DNA of 64,000 bases from JAKVBH01 sp049800955. Lineage in GTDB: Bacteria; Pseudomonadota; Alphaproteobacteria; Rhodobacterales; Rhodobacteraceae. The DNA lies in assembly GCF_049800955.1 (NCBI RefSeq), contig NZ_JBNAGA010000002.1, positions 1,240,001 to 1,304,000 on the forward strand, given 5' to 3'. This document shows, one piece after another, positions 27,159-35,201 of this stretch (the stretch's first letter is position 1; every line of letters starts with the position of its first letter). Position numbers and translations under genes: made by a program. Below the pieces are notes generated by a model. That model worked only from the letters and a program-made list of their open reading frames with translations. It did not search any database and was not told where the DNA came from.

Positions 27159-27186
27159 CTTTAAGTTGTCAATTGACAACTTAAAG
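27159..27186. promoter_or_regulatory. 28-bp perfect palindrome (operator)
   Basis: CTTTAAGTTGTCAA followed directly by its exact complement TTGACAACTTAAAG, centred between 27172 and 27173, 15 bases before the likely start of the HicA-like gene. A perfect palindrome of this length in front of a two-gene toxin-antitoxin-like operon suggests an autoregulatory operator. It could also fold as a hairpin and end hsdR transcripts. Confidence 0.75.
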
Positions 27187-27201
27187 AAAGAGACCTATTT
27201 A

Positions 27202-27480
27202 ATGTCCAGAAAGTCGCACAAGTCCAAGGAGATTGAGGCGGTCTTGCGCGAACTGGAAGCCTTGGGTTGGACTGTCACTCTACGTCCGGGGCGCGGTCAT
27301 GCCTGGGGCCTGATCCGGTGCCCGAACAATGATCCTGACTGCCGGTGCGGTGAGTTTTGTCAGATGGGTGTCTGGTCGACGCCTCAAAATCCGGGTCGCT
27401 TTGCGCGGCAATTGAGAAGTCGGGCGCTAGGTTGCACGAGGCTCAACGACACGAACGAAGGCCAGCAAGAGGATGAATAG
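27202..27480 (+). CDS. HicA-like small protein (possible toxin)
   Basis: 92 residues with the layout of HicA-type RNA-binding toxins: a helix (KSKEIEAVLRELEALGW), strands TVTLRPG, the histidine-containing stretch GRGHAWGLIRCPN, then a helix near the end (PGRFARQLRSRAL). An added cysteine-rich insert (DPDCRCGEFCQMG) could bind a metal. ATG at 27202 chosen; a TTG 12 codons earlier lies in the palindrome. The stop overlaps the start of the next gene. Assignment as a toxin is by pattern only. Confidence 0.6.
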   Translation: MSRKSHKSKEIEAVLRELEALGWTVTLRPGRGHAWGLIRCPNNDPDCRCGEFCQMGVWSTPQNPGRFARQLRSRALGCTRLNDTNEGQQEDE

Positions 27481-28069
27481 TATGGCAGAAATCGAGTTCG
27501 AACTGATTTTCGCCCTTCCAGAGGGTGAGCATGAAGCGTTCGATCTGATGGACGCGGTCTTCGAGGCTGGCTTCGAGGATGCCATCGTCGGCACTGGTGT
27601 GCCTGGCATGCTTGGCGTTGCGCTGGAAGCGGTGAGTGATCGCGAGGAGGATGCGATCCTCAACGCGGCGCGGGCAATCCAAAAACAATTGCCCGAGGGC
27701 TCGGTTCTGCGGGAAGTGCGGCCTGACCTCGTCAGCTTGGCCGACGTTGCCAAGCGGTTGGAGGTGACGCGCCAGTCTCTGCAAAAGCGCAAGATGCCCC
27801 CGGCCAGCCAGGGCGGGCTGTTCCGGATGGAAGAGGTCGCTGTGGTCATCATGGACGCGGCTGAAGGCAAGGGCACTGGAGCGCGCAAAGGGCGTTTTGC
27901 GGTCGACAAAGCGGGAAAGTGGCTGAGTGCGGGGAAACCGGCGCGCCGGGTGAACGCAGGCCTCACCGTTGGTGCGATTGACGGGGCGACTCTCGAAGTG
28001 CGTGAGGATGCCAAGCAATTAATCTTTGGGGATGCGGTAAACGCTGCAGCGCGAGCCGATACGATTTGA
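27473..28069 (+). CDS. DNA-binding partner protein (possible antitoxin)
   Basis: 198 residues. The N-terminal part (about 1-80) begins MNSMAEIEFELIFALP and is a compact alpha/beta domain. A helix-turn-helix follows at about 85-115 (LADVAKRLEVTRQSLQKRKMP), suited for binding the palindrome upstream. A C-terminal basic tail completes it. It overlaps the HicA-like gene by 8 bases, or begins 1 base after it if the ATG at 27482 is used. The two-gene order, overlap and upstream palindrome resemble a toxin-antitoxin operon, but the pairing of these two domains is not one I can name. Confidence 0.65.
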   Translation: MNSMAEIEFELIFALPEGEHEAFDLMDAVFEAGFEDAIVGTGVPGMLGVALEAVSDREEDAILNAARAIQKQLPEGSVLREVRPDLVSLADVAKRLEVTRQSLQKRKMPPASQGGLFRMEEVAVVIMDAAEGKGTGARKGRFAVDKAGKWLSAGKPARRVNAGLTVGAIDGATLEVREDAKQLIFGDAVNAAARADTI

Positions 28070-28077
28070 CCGATTAC

Positions 28078-28557
28078 TCAGTACCAAGGATACGGCAACC
28101 GGGCCTTTTTGAGCCGAACTTCCACTAACAGCGACATAAGGTGCTTTTCCATTTCGGAAATAACAGCGTGATCCTTTTTTCGGTCTGACTGCTGAAAGGT
28201 GCCTCCGGTAATTACGTTTGAAAGCCGATTCAGCCTTATGTCGAGGTCACGCGTTGTCTGAAGATCATTATCAAACAGTTCCAAATACAATTCTGGGACG
28301 GTATCGCATAATGCTACAAGGCGAGCTCCTGCGGCCTTCTGCTCCTCACATTCGTCGACGGACCAATAGCCAACTGCTAATTCACGAATTTCGTCAAGTG
28401 TCTCTACGATTAGGTTCTCAAGAGTATCCCTCGAAGATGCCTTGTGATCAACGCGCTTGCTCAGAAATGAGAAAACGTGTTTGGCTACCGCACCCGCAAG
28501 CCCGCCCAGGAAGGCGATAACGAAAATACCAAGGCCTTGACCTATCGTCTCAAGCAA
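28078..28557 (-). CDS. Membrane-anchored hypothetical protein, last gene of GHKL operon
   Basis: 159 residues with one hydrophobic N-terminal segment (GLGIFVIAFLGGLAGAVAK, about residues 7-25) and a helical cytoplasmic part of about 120 residues. This is a typical layout for a membrane-tethered effector or sensor, but no domain is recognised. Its start overlaps the stop of the STAS-like gene by 8 bases. It converges with the HicA-like pair, 8 bases away. Base composition is AT-richer than the hsd genes. Confidence 0.7.
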   Translation of the reverse strand: MLETIGQGLGIFVIAFLGGLAGAVAKHVFSFLSKRVDHKASSRDTLENLIVETLDEIRELAVGYWSVDECEEQKAAGARLVALCDTVPELYLELFDNDLQTTRDLDIRLNRLSNVITGGTFQQSDRKKDHAVISEMEKHLMSLLVEVRLKKARLPYPWY

Positions 28558-28885
28558 CAGCTTTGTCTTTAGCTTCTTGAATATACTGCCAAATCTGATC
28601 GATGTAGCGTTTCTTTCGAGGCTCAGTCGTCGTAATGGCGAGTCGCTGCTTCAATACTTCGTAAGAGAAGCCGTCTCTTACAAGACCACCAAAAGCTTCT
28701 TCTAGAAACGACGAAGGGTAGCCGACCGCACCATCGAGATTGATAGTGATCTTGTCTTCGTTGCTACCGAGAAACTTCTTTAAGATTTCATCACGAAAAC
28801 GCTCACCCGTCCGGTTGCCATCTTTCGGATGATATCGTCCTGCAGGTACACGAGAAAAATCCTCTGCGATGTTAACAATCATCAT
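28550..28885 (-). CDS. STAS-like domain protein (DUF4325)
   Basis: 111 residues starting MMIVNIAEDFSRVPAGRYHP. The pattern GERFRDEILKKFL, then KITINLDGAVGYPSSFLEEAFGGLV, fits DUF4325, a STAS-like fold in which the serine pair after GYP aligns with the phospho-accepting serine of anti-sigma antagonists. It overlaps the upstream ATPase gene by ATGA, so the two are coupled. GHKL ATPase plus STAS partner is the architecture of partner-switching modules such as SpoIIAB/SpoIIAA; here it would feed the membrane protein downstream. Inference from families. Confidence 0.75.
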   Translation of the reverse strand: MMIVNIAEDFSRVPAGRYHPKDGNRTGERFRDEILKKFLGSNEDKITINLDGAVGYPSSFLEEAFGGLVRDGFSYEVLKQRLAITTTEPRKKRYIDQIWQYIQEAKDKAVA

Positions 28886-30018
28886 GCCGCCTCCGCCAAG
28901 TTGTCCTGAAAGCTCTGGATCGGGAAGACCCATTCGATCAGTGTACCCCCTATATGGTGCTTAAGAGGTAAAGAAACAGTATCATATCCGTCCGCTAGTG
29001 TCACTTGTGCTTGACCGCTCGTGATCCGAAGTTTTGAGCCAGCTACTTCGCTTACCGGAGCCTGGATGTCTTTGAAGCCTTTGCCGCGCTTCTCATCGCC
29101 GGTTCGAGTCCTGGCTGACTCGAGCGCGGCCTTGACCATTATCTCCTCAGGTGTATCGACCATTTTTGTCAATTTTCCCAGAATGTTACCTATGGTGACT
29201 TCTATGCTCTCAACAAGGCCAGAAGTTGGCAAGGTCTTGGCGATTCCATGCCCCTGATCATAGATGATCACCTTAAGCTCTGAACGGTCCGCGTCCATGA
29301 TAGCCGCTGCCCACCAGCGCTTTCCACAACTTGGATATTCGAGCGAGTAGTTGCTGATGTATGCGTGATTTGTCGCGTTGAGCATCGCTTCAGCCATACT
29401 GCTGTGGACAAAATCCGTCGTTTGAAACTCTGAGAATATCTTTCGCACAGAACGCTCGAAGCCTAGAAATTTCTCCTCATCGCAGTTCAAGCCAGACATC
29501 AATGGAATTGCGGTGCGATGGCCGTGAACCGCGCAGTTGGCTTCGATGATCGAATGTGAACCGCGATGATCGCCGATTAGGCGGAAAACCCCTAGTTGTC
29601 GCAGTAATGAGATCGGCTCGCTATCGTCCTCAACCTTGCCTTGGTAAAAGAGTTCATCACCAGCAATGCGCCGCAACCGGTCAATCTCAGCGGCAAATAT
29701 TATGGCGCAGCGGACCGAAATTTCTTCCAGTCCGTCCAAACCAATCGAGTAATGGACCGGAGTGGTTTTCCGGTACTCCCGCCTCTTCATGATGTGCTTC
29801 GATAGCTGCTTCAATTGGAGGAAGAACTCGATGGTCTCGTCAAAGTTCCGGTCAATCGAAAGAACCTTTGGGCAATCAAAACTTATGACACCACGAAAGG
29901 CCGCCGGAAGTCGTTGCAGCTTTCCACGCAAGATGTCCTTTCGAACTCTCGCCCTAAGTGAGCGACGTCCAGCCAGCCTAAGTCTCTTTGCTTTTGCCTC
30001 TTGGGATTCAAATTTCAT
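28882..30018 (-). CDS. GHKL/HATPase-domain protein
   Basis: 378 residues. The C-terminal half is a Bergerat-fold ATPase: N-box EAMLNATNHAY (about 205-215), G1 box YDQGHGIA (about 252), G2 region EKRGKGFKDI (about 313-322). The basic N-terminal half (about 1-150) is unrecognised and contains RLRLAGRRSLRARVRK, which could contact nucleic acid or membrane. No histidine phosphoacceptor domain or receiver is seen, so it is not a standard sensor kinase. It heads a three-gene operon with a STAS-like protein and a membrane protein. Confidence 0.78.
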   Translation of the reverse strand: MKFESQEAKAKRLRLAGRRSLRARVRKDILRGKLQRLPAAFRGVISFDCPKVLSIDRNFDETIEFFLQLKQLSKHIMKRREYRKTTPVHYSIGLDGLEEISVRCAIIFAAEIDRLRRIAGDELFYQGKVEDDSEPISLLRQLGVFRLIGDHRGSHSIIEANCAVHGHRTAIPLMSGLNCDEEKFLGFERSVRKIFSEFQTTDFVHSSMAEAMLNATNHAYISNYSLEYPSCGKRWWAAAIMDADRSELKVIIYDQGHGIAKTLPTSGLVESIEVTIGNILGKLTKMVDTPEEIMVKAALESARTRTGDEKRGKGFKDIQAPVSEVAGSKLRITSGQAQVTLADGYDTVSLPLKHHIGGTLIEWVFPIQSFQDNLAEAA

Positions 30019-30212
30019 ACAAACAACTCATTTCCTTACAAAAGCGTCAAACAAAGGCAACTTGCAAGAATTCAACTCAACAGGGAAGGGCCTTCGCTGA
30101 AGGAACGACATAATTGTGCCGCGAGTATTTGCACTGGCTAGGTTTTCGCCTTCACGATGAATCAAAGGTTCGATCCAAAGGGGCGGTTTCACGAAACTAT
30201 CAAATACACGCC

Positions 30213-31766
30213 CTAGTGCCGCAACCCCCGCTCCGCATGCGCCTCCTGGCTGTCTAGCTGTTCCTCAACCTCTCGGCGGCGGCTTTCGCTAAGGTCAAGC
30301 TCTGCTGCAAGCTCTCGTCCAGCGTCTTGTAACTCGCCTCGTCGTTCAGCAATCCGCTCAAGGCCTTCATGGATGCGGCTTGTGAACGAATGAGCAAGGT
30401 CACGCAGTCTTTCAAACCAGCCAGTTCCCTCTCGATCCTGCCGGTCGAGCGTGTCTCCAAGGCGGTCAAATCCTTCGCGGAGGCCTCTGAGGCCGTCACC
30501 AACCGCTCGACGCAGGCGAGCAAGTCGCGTTCCAAGGCTGTCAGTTGGGTCATCTAATCCTCCTCGATCCGAATGCAGGTGACGTGTCTCTCGCCCATCG
30601 TGCAGGTCCGCAGACGCGTCTTCGATGGGTCCAGGATCAGCCAGGTCCCCTCGGGCCGCTCGATCCGCGTCAGGCCCATTTCCGTCAGTTCCGAGCGCGT
30701 CAAATGTACCGTCCAGAAAAAGCTCGCGGCCATCATCGAGGCGATCCCCGTCAGCACCATCGCCGCGATCAGCCAGGGCGAGATCGTCAGCCACAGGCGG
30801 ATCGACCTCAGCCGCGTCTCGAAGATGCTCGTGGTCTCGGTCTGGAAGCGGCGCGTATCGCTCGCGATGGTATGCTGCGCGGCGCCCACAATGTTCCTCA
30901 AATCGATCCTGAAGCTCTTGAGCTGGGACGAAATCGAGGCGACGTGTTCCTGCCTGATCTCGTCGAGCTCCGCGTTCAACTTCTCGCTCAGCCGGGTCGG
31001 CTTGCCAGTCTTCATGGAAAATCTCTCCTTTCAGCCGCCAGCGCTCGCCAGTCTCGGGGTCGCGGGCGGTGATGTAGGCCTTGCCGGTACGCGGCAGGTC
31101 GAAGCCTGCGTCGGTGAGTGCGTCGATCATGGACGCGCGGTCGGTGATCAGGCCCATGTCGATTTGGTCCTGTATCCAGGCATGCAGCTCGTCGCGGCCT
31201 TGGGCGCGGGTCGGGGCCTCGACGGTGTCTCGGACCTCCTGCGCGCGATCGACATCCATCGGGTCAGCCCAACCGTGGCGCTGGTTCATCACGTCTCGGA
31301 GGCTGTCATAGGCGTCCTGGTAGCCCGGTGGCGCGATGTTGAGGCTCTTGCCCGTCGTCAGTTCCAGGCGCGGCGTGCAGAAATGAAGCTCGACCCGGCC
31401 TTCGTGGCGATGGCGGACCCAGAGCACCTCATATTGCTCAGGGTCCAGCCCCGCGAAGGCCAGCCGCTCGAACTGTTCCATGACCTCGGCCTGCTGGTCC
31501 TCGGTCGGGTTGTCGCTATCGGCAAAGCTGATCACGCCCGCGCGGTAGGTCCACTGGTGGCGGCTGGCGTCAATCAGGGTTTCAGTGCGTTCCGGGTTGC
31601 CGCGCAGGACCTCGGGCAGCGGATCACGGGTGACGGTCATGGGCTGGCCGTCGGCATCGCGGATCAGGTCGCGGTTGCCGTCGTAAGCCAGCACGCGCTC
31701 GGCCACGAGGTAGCCGACCGGCCCCGCCCCCGCGCCTTTGCCGTTGGGGAAGAACTTGATCAACAC
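30213..31766 (-). CDS. mobA: Mobilisation relaxase (MobA type)
   Basis: 517 residues. The N-terminal relaxase domain has a histidine cluster VRHRHEGRVELHF (about residues 117-129) fitting the metal-binding HxH of MOB relaxases, and a preceding tyrosine-containing region (GYLVAERVLAYDG) that could hold the nicking tyrosine. The C-terminal third is low-complexity, rich in Asp, Arg and Gly, then a predicted coiled coil near the end. Two genes are encoded in another frame inside it. It nicks oriT and leads the strand into a recipient using a helper conjugation system. It overlaps mobC by 7 bases. Confidence 0.85.
   Translation of the reverse strand: MLIKFFPNGKGAGAGPVGYLVAERVLAYDGNRDLIRDADGQPMTVTRDPLPEVLRGNPERTETLIDASRHQWTYRAGVISFADSDNPTEDQQAEVMEQFERLAFAGLDPEQYEVLWVRHRHEGRVELHFCTPRLELTTGKSLNIAPPGYQDAYDSLRDVMNQRHGWADPMDVDRAQEVRDTVEAPTRAQGRDELHAWIQDQIDMGLITDRASMIDALTDAGFDLPRTGKAYITARDPETGERWRLKGEIFHEDWQADPAEREVERGARRDQAGTRRLDFVPAQELQDRFEEHCGRRAAYHRERYAPLPDRDHEHLRDAAEVDPPVADDLALADRGDGADGDRLDDGRELFLDGTFDALGTDGNGPDADRAARGDLADPGPIEDASADLHDGRETRHLHSDRGGLDDPTDSLGTRLARLRRAVGDGLRGLREGFDRLGDTLDRQDREGTGWFERLRDLAHSFTSRIHEGLERIAERRGELQDAGRELAAELDLSESRRREVEEQLDSQEAHAERGLRH
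30254..30553 (-). CDS. MbeD-like small protein nested in mobA
   Basis: 99 residues, wholly inside mobA in another frame. It starts directly after the stop of the other nested gene (TAGATG) and has a strong ribosome site, GAGGAGGATTAG before the ATG. The sequence is an amphipathic coiled coil (LTALERDLLACVERLV...) like MbeD of ColE1-type mobilisation regions, where mbeB and mbeD are likewise nested within mbeA. The ribosome site, start and complete frame support real translation. Role: probably aids entry or the relaxosome. Confidence 0.72.
   Translation of the reverse strand: MTQLTALERDLLACVERLVTASEASAKDLTALETRSTGRIERELAGLKDCVTLLIRSQAASMKALSGLLNDEASYKTLDESLQQSLTLAKAAAERLRNS
30554..31015 (-). 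CDS. MbeB-like membrane protein nested in mobA
   Basis: 153 residues, in an alternative frame inside mobA. AAAGGAGAG lies about 7 bases before the ATG at 31015. N-terminal half helical (SEKLNAELDEIRQEHVASI), followed by a transmembrane segment (LTISPWLIAAMVLTGIASMM, about 75-94) and a short C-terminal domain with two cysteines. MbeB/MobB proteins of mobilisable plasmids have a similar size and a membrane segment and tie the relaxase to the transport machinery. The identification is by layout; sequence homology was not tested. Confidence 0.75.
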   Translation of the reverse strand: MKTGKPTRLSEKLNAELDEIRQEHVASISSQLKSFRIDLRNIVGAAQHTIASDTRRFQTETTSIFETRLRSIRLWLTISPWLIAAMVLTGIASMMAASFFWTVHLTRSELTEMGLTRIERPEGTWLILDPSKTRLRTCTMGERHVTCIRIEED

Positions 31767-32236
31767 CGCCGCGCCTCATCGAGGAGGGCGGCAAGCTGGC
31801 GTTCGATCACCACAAGGCGGCGGGCAACGGTCAGCGAGTCGAGGTCCGTGCGCCCGATCTTCATGGCGTGGTTCAGCCAACGTGCAATCTGGTTGAGGTT
31901 GCCGCCGATGCGCCCGACCGCCAGCACATGTGCTGGATCGACGCGGGGAATTGGCTTGCGGCGGCGCGCTTCGGTCAGGCCAAGCGCCTCGCGCAGAAGC
32001 GTCGAGGCAGGCATACCAGCGGCCTCGGCCTTGGCGCGCAGCTGCGCCTTCTCGGACGCGGTGCAGCGTAAGACGAAGGTCTCGCTCAGCGGCTCTTTGG
32101 CGGGGGCTTTGCCCTCGCCGGTGGGGTTCGAAGGGGAGGCTTGCCGCCCCTCGCAAGGCCCCGTGTCAGCTGCGTCAGCGTATGACATGGGTCGCCTTGC
32201 TGTTTGCTCTTCGGTGGGATCGGTTGCGGTCATCAT
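31760..32236 (-). CDS. mobC: Mobilisation accessory protein MobC
   Basis: 158 residues; a disordered N-terminus (about 1-50), then a ribbon-helix-helix-type region (PLSETFVLRCTASEKAQLRAK) and the MobC signature GRIGGNLNQIARWLNHAM (about 110-127). MobC binds oriT DNA and helps the relaxase open the strands. It overlaps mobA by 7 bases and the replication-type gene by 4, forming an operon rep-mobC-mobA. An oriT was not located. Confidence 0.88.
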   Translation of the reverse strand: MMTATDPTEEQTARRPMSYADAADTGPCEGRQASPSNPTGEGKAPAKEPLSETFVLRCTASEKAQLRAKAEAAGMPASTLLREALGLTEARRRKPIPRVDPAHVLAVGRIGGNLNQIARWLNHAMKIGRTDLDSLTVARRLVVIERQLAALLDEARRC

Positions 32237-33084
32237 CTGAGGCCTGCCGCCTGGATTTGCGTCTGTGTCACCAGTTCAGCGGCCAAGAGTGCATCGATCT
32301 GGCCGGGAGTGATGTGGCGGCAAAGGGGGTGTTTGCCCGTGACCCAATTGGCCAAGCCTGCGAGCATCTGAGCTTCCTTCGCCTTCGCTTCATCTCGGCA
32401 CTTGGCGATGTCCTCGACATAGGCGCGCCAGCGCCCGGACCTGAACCAGTTGTCCGAGAAGCAGACTTTCGAGCGGGTGAAGCCCGCGCTCTCGGTCGCG
32501 TAGGTCTTCACGGCCTGCAACAGGTCCTCGACCGCTATCCCAGCGTCCAAAGCCTCCCTGATCCGACTGAGACACTCAGCCTTCCCGCGCAACCGGTCCG
32601 GCGGATAGGCCCCCAATATCTTCTCAGCCTCTTCATCCTCCGCCGCCTCGCGCTCGCGCGTAGGGGGTTTAAGGATGGTTTTAGGATGGTTTGGGGGCCG
32701 TGGTGGCCCCGGTACCCCGGCCACTGTGGCCCCCGTTCCGGGGCCAGTCTGGACGGGGTCCACTGTGGCCCCCGTCTCAATCTCGGGCTCAGCAGTCAGT
32801 TCCAGTGCCTCGATCTGGGTGAGATCGATCCGGTAAACGACTGTGAATCCATTCTTGCACCCGCGTGCGCCGGTCTCGACTAGGATGCCTTCCTTCAGGA
32901 AGTCGCGGATTGTCCGCTTGACCGTCGTCTCGCCCAACTCTGTGTGCCTCTGGATCGTTCCCTTTGAACACCAGATGCCAGAACCGTCATCACTCGCCTT
33001 GTCCGCAAGGAACATGATGATCTGCTTGCGCGTCGCACTCCCGAACTTCCGCTCCGCACACGCATTCGCCACCCGCCAGCTCAT
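32233..33084 (-). CDS. Helix-turn-helix replication-type protein
   Basis: 283 residues. The N-terminal 100 residues form a winged helix-turn-helix (GIWCSKGTIQRHTELGETTV and the wing TVVYRIDL), as in phage O-type and plasmid replication initiators. A proline- and threonine-rich linker (about 105-150) leads to a helical C-terminal part with FSDNWFRSGRWRAY. It is the first gene of the mobilisation operon. It may initiate replication of the excised element or regulate mob genes; the family assignment is moderate. Confidence 0.68.
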   Translation of the reverse strand: MSWRVANACAERKFGSATRKQIIMFLADKASDDGSGIWCSKGTIQRHTELGETTVKRTIRDFLKEGILVETGARGCKNGFTVVYRIDLTQIEALELTAEPEIETGATVDPVQTGPGTGATVAGVPGPPRPPNHPKTILKPPTREREAAEDEEAEKILGAYPPDRLRGKAECLSRIREALDAGIAVEDLLQAVKTYATESAGFTRSKVCFSDNWFRSGRWRAYVEDIAKCRDEAKAKEAQMLAGLANWVTGKHPLCRHITPGQIDALLAAELVTQTQIQAAGLR

Positions 33085-33198
33085 CGGATGGCCTCAGAGC
33101 GGAGGTTTGACAATTCGCCGCTAAGTGATTGATGCGCCGTGTTGGGTTTGACAGATTTTTGGAACCTAAGCGGTTGAGCGTAATCAATAAGCTTCGGT

Positions 33199-33243
33199 TT
33201 GAAAATCCTCGTGTCGGTGGTTCGATTCCGCCCCCGGGCACCA
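33199..33243 (+). repeat. att site between elements 1 and 2
   Basis: Perfect 45-base copy of the tRNA-Phe 3' half (16233-16277), with no tRNA 5' half next to it. It is the right end of element 1 and the left end of element 2, whose integrase begins 206 bases downstream. Confidence 0.9.
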
Positions 33244-33341
33244 CAACATCCCTCACCATGTTTGCCATGCTTTCCATAGTGACCTGTTTTCAATGGGTTA
33301 GCCTGTCAACGCATTTCCCATGCTTGCCATCCAGATCATAG

Positions 33342-33350
33342 TTATCCACA
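33342..33350 (+). promoter_or_regulatory. Perfect DnaA box
   Basis: TTATCCACA, the consensus DnaA box, 98 bases before the integrase start. Two more occur at 34863-34871 and 35590-35598, all on the same strand and all preceded by AG or AAG. Chance occurrence of one is possible; three within 2.3 kb of a primase module is suggestive. Confidence 0.45.
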
Positions 33351-33448
33351 TTTTGTTGATATGATCGTTGGTATTTTCAGAACCCGGCTCATAGCTCCCC
33401 GTAAGTTGGATACCAACATACCAACAAACGGACATCAAAGGAGCAAAT

Positions 33449-34720
33449 ATGTCATTAAGTGCAACGCAAGTGAAAAACATCAAACCCGGGCCGAAGCCTG
33501 TGAAGCTTTCGGACGGCGGGGGCCTCTACCTTCTCGTAAATCCCAAAGGGAGCAAGTTGTGGCGCATGAATTACCGTCATCTTGGCCGCCAGAAGACCGC
33601 GTCTTTTGGCCCGTTCCCGTCTGTGACCCTCGCTGAAGCACGGGAACGTCGTGAGGAAGCAAAGCGGGTGCTTCGCGCCGGACAGGATCCCGTTGAGCAT
33701 TCAAACGCGGTGAAAGAGGCTTCTGCCAAAGCTCTGGCGGCGCAGGAAAACGTAACCAAGCGGACTTTTGAAGCTTTGAGCCTCTCGTTCATTGCGAAGC
33801 GCACACGTGAGAAGGCTTCGTTCAAGACACTGCAGAAATACGACTGGCTTCATCGTCTCATTCTGACGGAGATCGGGCACATGGATCCGATGGAAATCGA
33901 GCCGCCGCATCTCCGCAACCTTTTGTTGCGTTTGGAAGCTGAAAACAAGCTCGACACGGCACATCGTGCCAGAGCTTATGTCGGGCAGGTCATGCGGCAT
34001 GGGATTGCTGCAGGACTGGCTACGAGGGACCCGAGCCCGGATCTGCGCGGTTTGGTGGCCTCACCGAGACCGAAAAATCATGCCGCAATCAAAGCCCCTT
34101 AGCTCTTCGGCGAGTTCTTGAGGGCTTGTGACGACTACAGCGGGCACCCTGTAACCGTCCTCGCGAAGCAAATCGCCCCTCTCGTGGCACTTCGTTCCGA
34201 AGAACTGCGCAGCGGGACATGGGATGAAATCGATTTTGAAAACGCCGTTTGGCGGGTGCCGCAGAAGCGGATGAAGGGCGATTGCCCCGGCGATCATCTT
34301 GTGCCATTGTCGAGACAGGCGCTGCATCTCTTGCGCAAACTTCACCTGATCACCGGCCGGCGCAAATGCATTTTTGAGACTGTGAACTCGCCGGGGGTTT
34401 GTCTTTTCGAAAACACGATCAATCAGGGTTATCGGCGCATGGGCTTTCCGAAAGAAGTTGTCACGCTGCATGGAGTCCGTACGACATTTTCTACTTTTGC
34501 GAATGAAGCAACGGTCGGCATTGGTGACGAAGAGCGGCGGCGGTTCGACAAAGATTGGATCGAGCGCCAGCTGTCTCACATCGATGACACAGTCCGCGGC
34601 ACATATAACGCGGCTGAATACATCGGTCCGCGCCGTGGTATGATGAAATGGCTCGCCGACTATTATGACGAATTGGCGGAGCGCTCGATCATCGACACCG
34701 TCAAGCTGCCGGCTATGTAA
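33449..34720 (+). pseudogene. int: Tyrosine recombinase of element 2 with an in-frame stop
   Basis: One continuous frame of 423 codons, broken by a single TAG at 34100-34102. The N-terminal piece (217 residues) has the DUF4102 arm-binding domain (LSDGGGLYLLVNPKG...) and the core-binding domain. The second piece holds the catalytic domain with ALRSEELRSGTW, HGVRTTFSTFANE and QLSHIDDTVRGTYN, so Arg, His-x-x-Arg, His and Tyr are all kept. AAAGGAG precedes the ATG. Because only one codon is altered, inactivation looks recent or may be a sequencing error. It faces away from the tRNA. Confidence 0.85.
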
Positions 34721-34862
34721 GTTTGTAGCTGACACCACGGGACGTAGTCATAATCATGGCTCGTCCCGTTTGCGCTTGATGTCGCTATTGCGAAACTGAA
34801 TGCAGGGTTGCAGGACCGAGTGTAAACCGCGCGCTACAAATATGCCGTCTCGGGTGAAGAAG

Positions 34863-34871
34863 TTATCCACA
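34863..34871 (+). promoter_or_regulatory. Perfect DnaA box
   Basis: TTATCCACA in the 238-base gap between the integrase remnant and the AlpA gene, the second of three in this module. Confidence 0.45.
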
Positions 34872-34958
34872 TGTTACACCAACGGCGCGGTTAAACGGGC
34901 CGCGCTTGGCTCCTATAGTTCTCTCAACAAGACAGTTGACTGAAGTGAGCCGACCGAA

Positions 34959-35201
34959 ATGCCAGCCCAGAACTCTGAAACTATGCAAGTTTCCAATTCA
35001 GTCGAGGATGGGTCATCCATCGTTTTTCTCTCACCTCGAGATGTGACACAAAGGACTTCGTTGTCCCGGTCAACTCTTGAACGGTGGTCCCAGGAAGGAA
35101 GATTCCCGGCACCAGTGCCTCTGGGCGACTATCGCAAAGCGTGGATCGAGGAAGAGGTGATCGCATGGCAGAAGGCTGCCGTGGCCGGCCGCGACGGCTA
35201 A
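34959..35201 (+). CDS. AlpA-type regulator
   Basis: 80 residues with the AlpA/MerR-like winged helix: FLSPRDVTQRTSLSRSTLERW (about 23-43), then RFPAPVPLGDYRKAWIEEEVIAW written here in two parts as RFPAPVPLGDYRKA and WIEEEVIAW. AlpA proteins of P4-like elements activate or direct integrase use. It lies between the integrase and the primase module and has its own start 238 bases after the integrase. Well conserved for its family. Confidence 0.88.
   Translation: MPAQNSETMQVSNSVEDGSSIVFLSPRDVTQRTSLSRSTLERWSQEGRFPAPVPLGDYRKAWIEEEVIAWQKAAVAGRDG

Larger units (their letters stand above)
16233..33243. mobile_element. Integrative mobilizable element 1 at tRNA-Phe
   Basis: Bounded by a perfect 45-bp direct repeat (16233-16277 and 33199-33243) that equals the 3' half of tRNA-Phe. 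Contents: integrase and excisionase-like gene next to the tRNA, an XRE regulator, a type I restriction-modification operon with extra genes, a HicA-like pair, a GHKL/STAS/membrane operon, and a mobA-mobC-rep mobilisation module at the far end. No type IV secretion genes are present, so transfer would need a helper. Because it lies between the tRNA and element 2, it probably integrated after element 2. Confidence 0.85.

Noticed and set aside
30573..32240. 555-codon plus-strand open frame opposite the mobilisation genes
   Set aside because: Mirror frame of mobA, its nested genes and mobC, which have recognisable domains and ribosome sites on the other strand.
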